Positions 16,999 to 24,460 of a stretch of 64,000 bases of DNA are shown here, piece after piece; positions within the stretch are counted from its first letter, which is position 1; the number at the start of each line of letters is the position of its first letter. Made by a program: the position numbers and the translations under genes. The notes below the pieces were generated by a model that was given only the letters and a program-made list of their open reading frames with translations, did not search any database and was not told the DNA's origin. Source of the stretch: Pseudomonas iridis (GTDB lineage: Bacteria; Pseudomonadota; Gammaproteobacteria; Pseudomonadales; Pseudomonadaceae); the NCBI RefSeq assembly GCF_017980685.1, contig NZ_JACXXO010000005.1, positions 1 through 64,000 on the forward strand, given 5' to 3'.

Positions 16999-17784
16999 AT
17001 GACGAAGACCTTACTGAGGCTCGCATTGGCCTGCTTGTTGTTCTCGGCAGATGGTGTCGAGGCACAGGATGCGACCTCTACTAAAACGCTTACCCTATTT
17101 GTATCTGGAGGCTTCATTGCGGCGATTCAATCCTTAGCGCCCGTTTATGAAAAAGAGACGGGATTCAGCCTGATCATCAAAGAGTCTCCACCTACCGGGA
17201 ATGCCCCGATTGCAATCACTAATCGGCTCTTGCGCGGTGAAAAAGCAGATGTCGTAATCATGGAGGATTGGGAGCTTCGAAATCTGATCGATCAGGGGCA
17301 GCTGCGAAAAACGAGTCGAGTTGATCTTGGCAAGTCGTTCATTGCCATGGCCATCCAAAAAGGTGCAAAAAAGCCCGATATAGGCAACATGAAAGCCTTC
17401 AAAAAAACGCTACTCAGCGCCAAGTCCCTGGCTCTATCGGATACATCCAGCGGAACATACCTTTCCCGCATTCTCTTCCCTCAAATGCACATTTCAGAAA
17501 GCTTGAGGATCAAGACACGGACGATTTCCGTCGAACCCGTCGCAGAAGCAGTCGCTCGTGGCGAAGCCGAGATAGGCTTCCAACAACTGAGTGAATTGAT
17601 GCACACGGAAGGCATTGATGTGGTCGGGCTTATTCCAGATCAGGTGCAGAAAATGACGTTGTATTCTGCAGCCACCACAACTGGTGGCATTCAGCAAAAG
17701 GAGGCTGCAGCGTTGTTGCAGTTCCTGAGTTCAAAGGCTGCTAGGACTGCCATCAAGGTAAGTGGATTAATACCTATGCGATGA
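16999..17784 (+). CDS. ModA-like periplasmic substrate-binding protein, orphan
   Basis: 261 residues with a Sec signal peptide (LLRLALACLLFSADGVEA). The fold is that of type II periplasmic binding proteins related to molybdate-binding ModA: TLTLFVSGGFIAAIQSLAPVYEKETG at the start, RGEKADVVIMEDWELRNLIDQG and RGEAEIGFQQLSELMHTEGID. No permease or ATPase genes (modB, modC) follow, so it is not a standard transporter component. The start at 16999 is chosen for the signal peptide; an earlier in-frame ATG at 16927 would give a poor N-terminus. Divergent from the two-component operon, it might bind a ligand for that sensor, which is speculation. Confidence 0.75.
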   Translation: MTKTLLRLALACLLFSADGVEAQDATSTKTLTLFVSGGFIAAIQSLAPVYEKETGFSLIIKESPPTGNAPIAITNRLLRGEKADVVIMEDWELRNLIDQGQLRKTSRVDLGKSFIAMAIQKGAKKPDIGNMKAFKKTLLSAKSLALSDTSSGTYLSRILFPQMHISESLRIKTRTISVEPVAEAVARGEAEIGFQQLSELMHTEGIDVVGLIPDQVQKMTLYSAATTTGGIQQKEAAALLQFLSSKAARTAIKVSGLIPMR

Positions 17785-17879
17785 GTTTTCCGCGCTTCAT
17801 CTGCACTTCCCCAACGGCCCATCTTCACCCACTTATCCGGCTCCAATGCCTTGTAGTTTTCGAAGAGGTGCTGGACTCC
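17785..17879 (-). pseudogene. C-terminal remnant of inorganic pyrophosphatase
   Basis: The minus strand reads VQHLFENYKALEPDKWVKMG and RWGSADEARKTHR, clearly the C-terminal helix region of class I inorganic pyrophosphatases ([20 protein letters not shown] type). Only about 32 codons remain; all catalytic aspartates lie upstream and are missing. It abuts the stop codon of the ModA-like gene, marking a recombination junction. Confidence 0.7.
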
Positions 17880-18118
17880 TAAAGACCGGATGGAAGTTTT
17901 CTAAATCTGGATGCTAGAACTTCAGGAAATTCAAAGCCCTGCCCTGCTTGATCGACTCCCTGCCCCACGGAGCTCTGAAAACCAGATCTACTGGTGAGCG
18001 CCGCCTGATCGTCGGCTGTAGTGATCAAGTCACGCACAACGAACGCCAATGCGAGTCCGGTTTAGGTTGAACCTCTGCTGCTCAGACGGACTCCCAAACC
18101 TAAATCCAGGAGAAACGT
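17880..18118. other. Upstream region of the PRISE-like gene
   Basis: No gene seen. The ribosome binding site AGGAGA is at about 18109-18114. An imperfect dyad (GGTTTAGGTTGAACC region near 18058) may be regulatory, but support is thin. Confidence 0.35.
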
Positions 18119-19180
18119 ATGACCCATACAGCTTTGGTCGTGGGCGCCAGTGGCATCGTCGGCAGCGCCATCACTCAGTTACTCATCGACAACAAGTGGC
18201 AGGTCGCCGCGCTCTCGAGGCAGCCGTCACAAGTGCAAGGCGTGATACCTGTCGCGGCAGACCTTCAGGATCCTGCTTCGCTGGAACATGCGCTGGCTGA
18301 TTTGAAACCCACTCATGTGTTCATTACCACATGGTCACGGCAAGCCACAGAAGCCGAGAACATTCGCGTTAATGCCGCCATGGTACGCAACGTACTCACC
18401 GCCATTCACCCAGCCAATAGCGTTGAACACGTAGCGCTGGTTACTGGGCTAAAACACTATCTCGGCCCATTCGAAGCCTATGGTAAAGGCAGCCTTCCGC
18501 AAACGCCGTTTCGCGAAGAGCAAGGTCGTTTGGATGTCGAGAATTTCTATTACGCCCAGGAGGATGAACTTTTCGCCGCTGCTGAAAAGGACGGCTTCTC
18601 CTGGAGCGTTCATCGCCCGCATACCGTTACTGGAGTGGCTGTAGGCAATGCGATGAATATGGCAACCACCCTCGCCGTCTATGCCTCGATTTGCAAACAA
18701 ACCAATCGCCCTTTTGTGTTTCCAGGTTCAAGAGTGCAATGGGACAGCCTTACCGATATGACGGACGCACGGCAGTTGGCGAAACAACAGCTGTGGGCGG
18801 CCACCACGCCGGCTGCGGCGAACCAGGCATTCAACGTCACTAATGGCGATGTGTTTCGCTGGAAGTGGATGTGGAGCCGAATTGCCGACTACTTCGACTT
18901 GCCCGCTGCCGATTATCCCGCTTCAGTGTCACCTCTTGAGAAGCAGATGGCTGACGACCAAGCCGTATGGACGCGAATCGTCGCGGAACACGGTTTGAAA
19001 GAGTCGGATATTGGTCGCCTGGTGTCCCCATGGCACACCGATGCTGACCTCGGTCGACCAATCGAAGTCGTCACGGATATGTCAAAAAGCCGCGCAATGG
19101 GCTTCACTGCGTACCAGGCGAGTGATCAAGCATTTTTCGACGTGTTCGACAAACTACGCGAGATGCGCTTGATACCCTAG
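18119..19180 (+). CDS. PRISE-type SDR reductase (progesterone 5-beta-reductase/iridoid synthase-like)
   Basis: 353-residue atypical short-chain dehydrogenase. The N-terminal NADPH site is VVGASGIVGSAITQLL (residues 7-22). Signature features of PRISE enzymes follow: TGLKHYLGPFEAYG (catalytic Lys region near residue 117), NFYYAQEDELF (catalytic Tyr near residue 145) and WSVHRPHTVTGVAVGNAMNM. Family members reduce activated C=C bonds of enones with NADPH. The strong AGGAGA site supports the ATG at 18119. It stands alone, between the pyrophosphatase remnant and the LOV region. The natural substrate is unknown. Confidence 0.85.
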   Translation: MTHTALVVGASGIVGSAITQLLIDNKWQVAALSRQPSQVQGVIPVAADLQDPASLEHALADLKPTHVFITTWSRQATEAENIRVNAAMVRNVLTAIHPANSVEHVALVTGLKHYLGPFEAYGKGSLPQTPFREEQGRLDVENFYYAQEDELFAAAEKDGFSWSVHRPHTVTGVAVGNAMNMATTLAVYASICKQTNRPFVFPGSRVQWDSLTDMTDARQLAKQQLWAATTPAAANQAFNVTNGDVFRWKWMWSRIADYFDLPAADYPASVSPLEKQMADDQAVWTRIVAEHGLKESDIGRLVSPWHTDADLGRPIEVVTDMSKSRAMGFTAYQASDQAFFDVFDKLREMRLIP

Positions 19181-19261
19181 GTCGTTCCACAACGGATATG
19201 CCGATGATCCAAGGGAAGGAGAAAAAATGGCAGGCGAATACTCGTTGTCCGATGTGCAGGG

Positions 19262-19310
19262 GAGGATGTTACTGTCCAGGTCGAGGCTAGCGAGCGTAAA
19301 GATCGCTCTG
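19262..19310 (+). pseudogene. Fragment duplicated from a short LOV protein gene
   Basis: Bases 19277-19297 are identical to 19912-19932 inside the LOV gene, and the surrounding codons give DVTVQVEASER as in the intact protein (DVTVQVEASERV). Similarity stops on both sides. This is the tail of a second LOV-type gene or a partial duplication upstream of the intact one. Confidence 0.6.
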
Positions 19311-19359
19311 GGAACGCGGCCAGAAACTACTCGCGTGACTTGATACATGGGGGGGCATT

Positions 19360-19518
19360 TTGAAAAAGAGTGAGCTCCCGGTTAAAACCTGCATGACCTG
19401 CGGCCTTTCCTTCACATGGAGAAAAAAGTGGGCACGCTGCTGGCAGGAAGTACGCTACTGCTCGGAGCGTTGCCGGCGCAAATCATCTCTAAAAGTCAGA
19501 TCGCAAAGGTTGGTATAG
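19360..19518 (+). CDS. DUF2256 mini-protein with TTG start
   Basis: 52-residue Cys-rich protein. From TTG at 19360 it reads [39 protein letters not shown] and a short basic tail to TAG at 19516. The CxxC...C...C pattern and the WRKKWxRxWxEVxYCSxRCR core are diagnostic of DUF2256, a family of small putative zinc proteins often found next to photolyase/cryptochrome genes. It sits 30 bases before the LOV photoreceptor gene and is probably co-transcribed with it. The function of the family is not established. Confidence 0.8.
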   Translation: MKKSELPVKTCMTCGLSFTWRKKWARCWQEVRYCSERCRRKSSLKVRSQRLV

Positions 19519-19548
19519 ACTTCCGTGAAAGTCACAGGGACTCTGAAA

Positions 19549-20010
19549 ATGATCAATGCAGAATTGCTGAAACTGATGATCGAGGCATCCAACGATGGCA
19601 TCGTTGTGGCAGAGCAGGAAGGCGATGAGAACGTTCTTATCTACGCCAACCAAGCCTTCCAGCGCCTGACGGGCTACAGCACTGATGACACCTTGTATCA
19701 GGATTGCCGGTTCCTGCAGGGCGATGACCGAGACCAACCAGGTATTGTGGCTATCCGCGAGGCAATAAAGAATTTTCAGCCTTGCCGGCAAATCATTCGA
19801 AACTATCGCCAAGACGGCAGTGCTTTCTGGAATGAGCTGTCGATTACCCCGGTGTTCAACGACGCAGATCAACTCACCTATTACATCGGCATCCAGAAGG
19901 ACGTTACTGTTCAGGTCGAGGCTAGCGAGCGTGTCCGCCAACTGGAGGCTGAAGTCGAGAATTTGAAAGCCCAGTTGACGGAATTACAACGAAACGCTTC
20001 ATCGATTTAA
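19549..20010 (+). CDS. Short LOV blue-light receptor (PpSB1-LOV type)
   Basis: 153 residues consisting of one LOV (PAS) domain with short helical extensions and no output domain. The flavin-binding core is GYSTDDTLYQDCRFLQGDD with the adduct-forming Cys at residue 53, as in PpSB1-LOV of P. putida, followed by RNYRQDGSAFWNELSITPV and YYIGIQKDVT. The C-terminal helix (ERVRQLEAEVENLKAQLTEL) has heptad spacing and should dimerise. Such proteins form a cysteinyl-flavin adduct on blue light and signal by changing partners. The ATG at 19549 matches the start of known homologues. It is convergent with the KaiC-like cluster. Confidence 0.93.
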   Translation: MINAELLKLMIEASNDGIVVAEQEGDENVLIYANQAFQRLTGYSTDDTLYQDCRFLQGDDRDQPGIVAIREAIKNFQPCRQIIRNYRQDGSAFWNELSITPVFNDADQLTYYIGIQKDVTVQVEASERVRQLEAEVENLKAQLTELQRNASSI

Positions 20011-20046
20011 AGAGCCCTAGAAAACGGCAAAGACAAGTCCGTTCAC

Positions 20047-20235
20047 CTACGGCCAAAAGTCACTTGTCACCGATAATCGTGGCGTGGAGTTCTTTGCGAG
20101 CTCAATGGCAGCGTGAATGGCGGCTCGAGCCTGGGGGCTGTTCTTCCAACAAGTAGATCCCACTGCAGCCGATGCCTGGGCCAAAATGTCACAAACATCC
20201 GCTTTACTGAGCATTGCCAGGGAGTCAAACCCCAT
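20047..20235 (-). CDS. Possible small protein downstream of the receiver gene
   Basis: 62 codons, MGFDSLAMLSKADVCDILAQ then mostly Ala-rich helix, ending in DFWP. Composition looks coding-like, but no family is recognised and the ribosome binding site is weak. It would be the last gene of the leftward KaiC set, 50 bases after the receiver stop. It may be spurious. Confidence 0.3.
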   Translation of the reverse strand: MGFDSLAMLSKADVCDILAQASAAVGSTCWKNSPQARAAIHAAIELAKNSTPRLSVTSDFWP

Positions 20236-20285
20236 CTGCTCAAGGCGAGCGTCTACCGATCAAATATGCCTTGCGGGACAGCTGA

Positions 20286-20648
20286 CTAATCAGCAGCCAA
20301 GAGCTTTTTAACTTCGGCGATGATCAAGTCGATGTCGAATGGTTTTGCCAATACGGCATCAAACAAATCCGATCTCTGCATACCGATATGTGCCTGAGCA
20401 CCGCTCATCAAGATGATCGGTAATTGACTAGTTGAAGGGAGAGCTCGAACGGCTGTCGCGAACTCCAGGCCGTCCATGACCGGCATCATGAAGTCGGTAA
20501 TGATCAAGGCAGGTCGCTCTCTATCCAGTATCTCGAGCCCTTTTCGGCCATTGCTGGCCGTCACCACCATGAACCCCTCATCCTCTAGCGCAAAGCTGAG
20601 AATATCAGCGATCAAATACTCGTCGTCGACGACCAGGATGGTGGACAT
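20286..20648 (-). CDS. Single-domain response regulator (CheY-like)
   Basis: 120-residue receiver with no output domain: acidic pair in ILVVDDEYLIADIL (residues 4-17), phospho-acceptor Asp in LIITDFMMPVMDG (about residue 52), switch Ser in ILMSGAQ and Lys in AKPFDID. It starts 23 bases after the stop of the KaiC-like gene on the same strand, so the ATPase and the receiver are probably one transcript. It may take phosphate from the histidine kinase encoded upstream in the cluster (24453-23425). Confidence 0.92.
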   Translation of the reverse strand: MSTILVVDDEYLIADILSFALEDEGFMVVTASNGRKGLEILDRERPALIITDFMMPVMDGLEFATAVRALPSTSQLPIILMSGAQAHIGMQRSDLFDAVLAKPFDIDLIIAEVKKLLAAD

Positions 20649-20671
20649 GTTAATTCAACCCACTCAAAAGC

Positions 20672-22111
20672 TTAAGAAATTGAGCCGGGCGATGACTCAG
20701 CGGGAACTGATGGTTCACGTCTTGAAGCCTTTTCCAGGAAAACATCTTGATCACGGATCACGACCACAAATCTCGAAGGATCGTAGGAGCTGTCTCGTAT
20801 TTTAAGAATGGAAAGCGTCCTGCTAAGTTCAGATTGATTCTCAGAGAACCGCATGAGCATGAGATTGTCGACGATACTGGACAGGTCAGAGTTCGGTGCG
20901 CTGACCTCGGAGCCAAAAAGATCGCGCATTTCCCAAGAGGCAAACACGGTAACCCCTCTGGATCGCAGCTCGTTCATCAGTGCACTGAAGAAGTCAGTAA
21001 TCCGCGCCGGATTTGTCGAGACTCGCGTCATACCGCTCAGGCTATCGATAAACAGGCGCTTGATGCCCTTTTCTTCAACGAGATTCAGTAGTCGTGCGCC
21101 CAAACCATCCAGGAGGCCCTCTGTGGTGGGTTGCCATGCGATGGTCAGTGCGCCGCTGTCTTCCATGCTTTTTAAATCGATGCCCAGTGATTGGCCCTTG
21201 AGTCGCAACCGTTGTGGACTTTCGTAGAAGCCGAAATGCAGGCCCGGCGCTTCCACAGTCGACTCGGCCAGGAATTTCAGGCCCAGCGTCGTTTTACCAA
21301 TCCCGGAGGGGCCTATGACCAGTGACACACTGGAACTGTGCAGGCCTCCGCCCAAGATGTCGTCCAGTGATTCAATGCCACTGGCGATACGTGTCATGTC
21401 GGCGCTGTCGGGAGAGGACGGATGACTGTAGAGACTTTCGAGCCGTGGATAAACAACCAGGCCATTGTCGGTAATTTCGCACTCGTGAAGGCCGGTCATT
21501 GCTCCGCTGCCGCGAGTTTTACGCAGCTGAATTCGACGTACCGAACGAGTGCCATACAACTCTTCGCCCATCTCGATCACGCCATCAACCATCGTGTGCT
21601 CAGGACTGCCATCGTCAAGGCGAGAACTGGTCAGAAACAGCACCGTGCAACCAGCGAACGCGGCGTGCCCTTGCAACTCAGAGATGAATTTTTTGGTGTC
21701 GATATGGGAATCAGCTTTTGAACGCGCATTTAGCAAGCCATCCACCACCATCACGGTGGCTTTCTGACGGCTTATCTCACGCCGAAGCAGCTTCACTACT
21801 TCATCCAAACCTTCGTTTTCCAAAGTATCGAATGCGCTGACAAACTGGATTTCAGCCCCGACTTTGGAAGAGTCGAAGAAGCTCAGAGTCGAAAGAAATT
21901 GAAAAAGGCGATCGTGTGACTCGGCCAGCAGCGTTGCGACTAGAACCCGCCCACCCTTTTGCGCGTGATGGAACCCAAGTTGGTTGGCCAAGATCGTTTT
22001 TCCAGACCCTGGGCGCCCTTGGATTATGTATGAAGAGCCCGCTACCAGCCCGCCCTTGAGCAGAGCGTCGAGCCCTTCGATTCCACTTTCGAGGCGTTTT
22101 AGCTTTTCCAC
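20672..22111 (-). CDS. KaiC-like double RecA-domain ATPase (copy 1)
   Basis: 479 residues with two KaiC domains. Walker A motifs are GRPGSGKT (residues 32-39) and GPSGIGKT (about 265); Walker B strands are VMVVDGLL and RLFIDSLSG. In the clock protein KaiC each domain has a catalytic Glu pair after Walker A; here the first reads LLAES and the second FYESP, so one Glu of each pair is missing. The phosphorylation pair Ser431-Thr432 of KaiC corresponds to Ser411-Ser412 (NSDLSSIVDN), so autophosphorylation is possible. No kaiA or kaiB is in the window. The receiver gene follows directly. Role: signalling ATPase, probably not a full clock. Confidence 0.88.
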   Translation of the reverse strand: MEKLKRLESGIEGLDALLKGGLVAGSSYIIQGRPGSGKTILANQLGFHHAQKGGRVLVATLLAESHDRLFQFLSTLSFFDSSKVGAEIQFVSAFDTLENEGLDEVVKLLRREISRQKATVMVVDGLLNARSKADSHIDTKKFISELQGHAAFAGCTVLFLTSSRLDDGSPEHTMVDGVIEMGEELYGTRSVRRIQLRKTRGSGAMTGLHECEITDNGLVVYPRLESLYSHPSSPDSADMTRIASGIESLDDILGGGLHSSSVSLVIGPSGIGKTTLGLKFLAESTVEAPGLHFGFYESPQRLRLKGQSLGIDLKSMEDSGALTIAWQPTTEGLLDGLGARLLNLVEEKGIKRLFIDSLSGMTRVSTNPARITDFFSALMNELRSRGVTVFASWEMRDLFGSEVSAPNSDLSSIVDNLMLMRFSENQSELSRTLSILKIRDSSYDPSRFVVVIRDQDVFLEKASRREPSVPAESSPGSIS

Positions 22112-22388
22112 AATACGACCCTGATCTGAAAAACAGGCTGTTTAAGCCGAATGGGGGAATGCTAACGCCATTTTCGCTCTGGGCCAATGCAGTAATTGGT
22201 GGTATGCGTTTACTTGCAACATGCTGGACGCCTGACTCGGGTTGATTGCTTGGCGCAGCTTGAATCATCGGTAGGCACTGGGAATGGATCGTCGATGTGG
22301 CTAAAGAGATGGAATTTACGCGGCGCCACGCTCTGCATTGGTATTGAAGGATTTGGACATACCGGACAGCTACATTCAGAGCCCACGC

Positions 22389-23252
22389 TTAACTCTCTAA
22401 GGTGCGATACCTCTTCATTCGGTACATTTCACTATCCGAATGGGTGAGCAGTGTATCGGCATCATTTCCGTGCTCGGGATAATAAGCAACGCCAATACTG
22501 CACAATGGCATCTTGAGTGTGCCGAACTCAGGGCCCAGTGGCTCAGCCATGACGTTGTGAATCTGCTCTAGCTTTTGGGAAATCGTGTCCCTCGACTGGA
22601 CGTCTGTTAGCAGCACCGTGAATTCATCGCCGCCAATGCGAGCCACGGTGTCTGTCTCACGCACACAGCTTTTCAGACGCTGGGCAACAATGCACAGAAC
22701 ACTATCTCCCGCTGCGTGACCATGGACATCATTGATACTCTTGAAGTCGTTTATATCCAAAAAAAGCAAAGCTAGCTCATTACCGTGGCGCTGCGCAGTC
22801 TGCAGTGCAGATATCAGTCGATCACTAAAGAGCGACCGATTGGTTAATTTCGTCAGCGGATCATGATGAGCGAGGAAGCGTAACTCCTCCTCGGCTTTAG
22901 CTAAAGCTGTAACGTTTCTTGCGACCCCGATCCTGGCACCGACCTCCTCCGACCAGAATGCAGCCCAAAGGATGTACACGACTGCCCCATCCTTGCGGAT
23001 GTAACGGTTCCGGAAATCGAAATGAGGTTGACCATTCATGACCCGGGAAATCGAAGCGCGCGTCGCATCCAAATCTTCAGGATGCATATAGCTGGTGATA
23101 CTGGTGCCAATCAGCTCATCAGGGAGGTAGCCCAACAGGGCCTTACAGGCATCACTCACAAAAACAATGTGGTCGCTTTCATCAACCACAAAAACAGTAT
23201 CCAACATCAGGTGGATCAGTTTGGGGTAGAGCGCTTGAAGATCGATGGCCAT
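22389..23252 (-). CDS. PAS-GGDEF diguanylate cyclase
   Basis: 287 residues. An N-terminal PAS domain (about 10-120; FVVDESDHIVFVSDACKALL, YIRKDGAVVYILWAAFW) is followed by a GGDEF domain with intact catalytic motif RIGGDEFTVLLTD near residue 205 and the metal/substrate residues in LFLDINDFKSINDVHGH. No membrane segments, so a soluble c-di-GMP synthase is predicted. A CxxR-type inhibitory RxxD is not seen five residues before GGDEF (the sequence there is VRETDTVARI, with RETD close to an I-site RxxD). It stands between the two KaiC gene sets on the same strand. Confidence 0.88.
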   Translation of the reverse strand: MAIDLQALYPKLIHLMLDTVFVVDESDHIVFVSDACKALLGYLPDELIGTSITSYMHPEDLDATRASISRVMNGQPHFDFRNRYIRKDGAVVYILWAAFWSEEVGARIGVARNVTALAKAEEELRFLAHHDPLTKLTNRSLFSDRLISALQTAQRHGNELALLFLDINDFKSINDVHGHAAGDSVLCIVAQRLKSCVRETDTVARIGGDEFTVLLTDVQSRDTISQKLEQIHNVMAEPLGPEFGTLKMPLCSIGVAYYPEHGNDADTLLTHSDSEMYRMKRYRTLES

Positions 23253-23424
23253 AGGTCATGTGGGTCTGAGTCGTTGAGCGCGATCATATCCCGATTTACC
23301 GGGTGGACTGCGAGGAATCTTGGTGGAAGTGGAATCCCGTCTGTAAGCGCTCGCTGAAAGCGCCCAGTGGTAATGGGGAGCGTGTGTGCCAATCAGTTTT
23401 TTACCGGCTGACGCAAAAGAAAAG

Positions 23425-24453
23425 CTAGGGATTTAACAGCGGTATTTTCACTACGAATTCGCTCCCCTTGCCTTCCCCCGCACTTGTGCCGGTCACTGTT
23501 CCACTGTGGGCTTCAACCAACTCTCGCACCACCGTCAGACCAATGCCTAAGCCTGCGCCATTGAAACCCACTGCATGATCATCCTGTACAAACGGCTCAA
23601 AGATGAAAGGCAGCGCTTTGGCTGAGATACCGATGCCGGAATCCCGAATGCGAATTTCCAGCAGATTGGCTTCAACGGAAACGGCAAGTGTGACAGTGCC
23701 ACCTTTGGGCGTGTACTTGGCTGCGTTACCCAGCAAATTATCAAGAATCTGCGCCAGCCTTACAGGATCGCCGTTCACCGCTAAACGAGATTCCAGGCGT
23801 TCTGAGCTGAAACTCAAGCCGTGGGCGACCATGATCGGAGTATAGATTGCTATTGCGTCACTAATGACGTCAGCCATGTTAGTAACCTGGCAGTTCAGGC
23901 GAAATTTACCGGTGGAAGAACGAGCAATGTCGAGCAAATCTTCCACCAGTCGGGACATCCGCTGTACCTGGCCTTCAATCAATAGCTGCATGCGTGGCAA
24001 TTCTTCGCGAGGCATTCGCACCAGCCGGCCAGCAATCATGCTGATGGGCGTCAGTGGATTTCGCAGCTCGTGGGCCACTATAGAGAGGACATTGCGCTGC
24101 TGCTCCAGTGCCTGTTCAGCTGCAATTTGCAGGTCTTGGGCACTAAGCGCTGCGATAACCAATCGCTCGTTGGCTTCACGCATTTCCAAGTACAGACGCT
24201 GTTCTGCCTGAGCATTTTTCTGATCTTCAACATCCGACTGCGCCGATAAAATGGCCAGCACTAACTGCTGATTGGCCTCAATGAGTTGCTCGACTTGCAC
24301 GGTATCAACAAGCTGGCTGTTGGCTTCGCTAAGTTGCTTTTGCAGCGCCGCGAGTGCTGCACGAGCCGCGACCGTTTTCCGGCCCAGCAGGAACAGCTCG
24401 CGTGCCGCAGTGGCTAAAGCCTGTTCATTCTTGCCGCTGGCCTCACTCATCAT
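23425..24453 (-). CDS. Soluble histidine kinase with long coiled coil
   Basis: 342 residues without membrane segments. Residues 1-120 are a continuous coiled coil (LFLLGRKTVAARAALAALQK, ANQQLVLAILSAQSDVEDQK and similar repeats ending QALEQQRN), then HisKA with H-box VLSIVAHELRNPLTPISMIA and an HATPase domain (N-box LLGNAAKY, G1 RDSGIGIS, G2 GAGLGIGLTVV). There is no PAS or other classical sensor. Eight bases separate it from the preceding KaiC-like gene, so it very probably works with that ATPase as input. The single-domain receiver is a likely partner. Confidence 0.9.
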   Translation of the reverse strand: MMSEASGKNEQALATAARELFLLGRKTVAARAALAALQKQLSEANSQLVDTVQVEQLIEANQQLVLAILSAQSDVEDQKNAQAEQRLYLEMREANERLVIAALSAQDLQIAAEQALEQQRNVLSIVAHELRNPLTPISMIAGRLVRMPREELPRMQLLIEGQVQRMSRLVEDLLDIARSSTGKFRLNCQVTNMADVISDAIAIYTPIMVAHGLSFSSERLESRLAVNGDPVRLAQILDNLLGNAAKYTPKGGTVTLAVSVEANLLEIRIRDSGIGISAKALPFIFEPFVQDDHAVGFNGAGLGIGLTVVRELVEAHSGTVTGTSAGEGKGSEFVVKIPLLNP

Positions 24454-24460
24454 TGTTCGC

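Noticed and set aside
19262..19310. The LOV-like repeat as part of a transposable element
   Set aside because: No terminal repeats, transposase or target duplication were seen around either copy.
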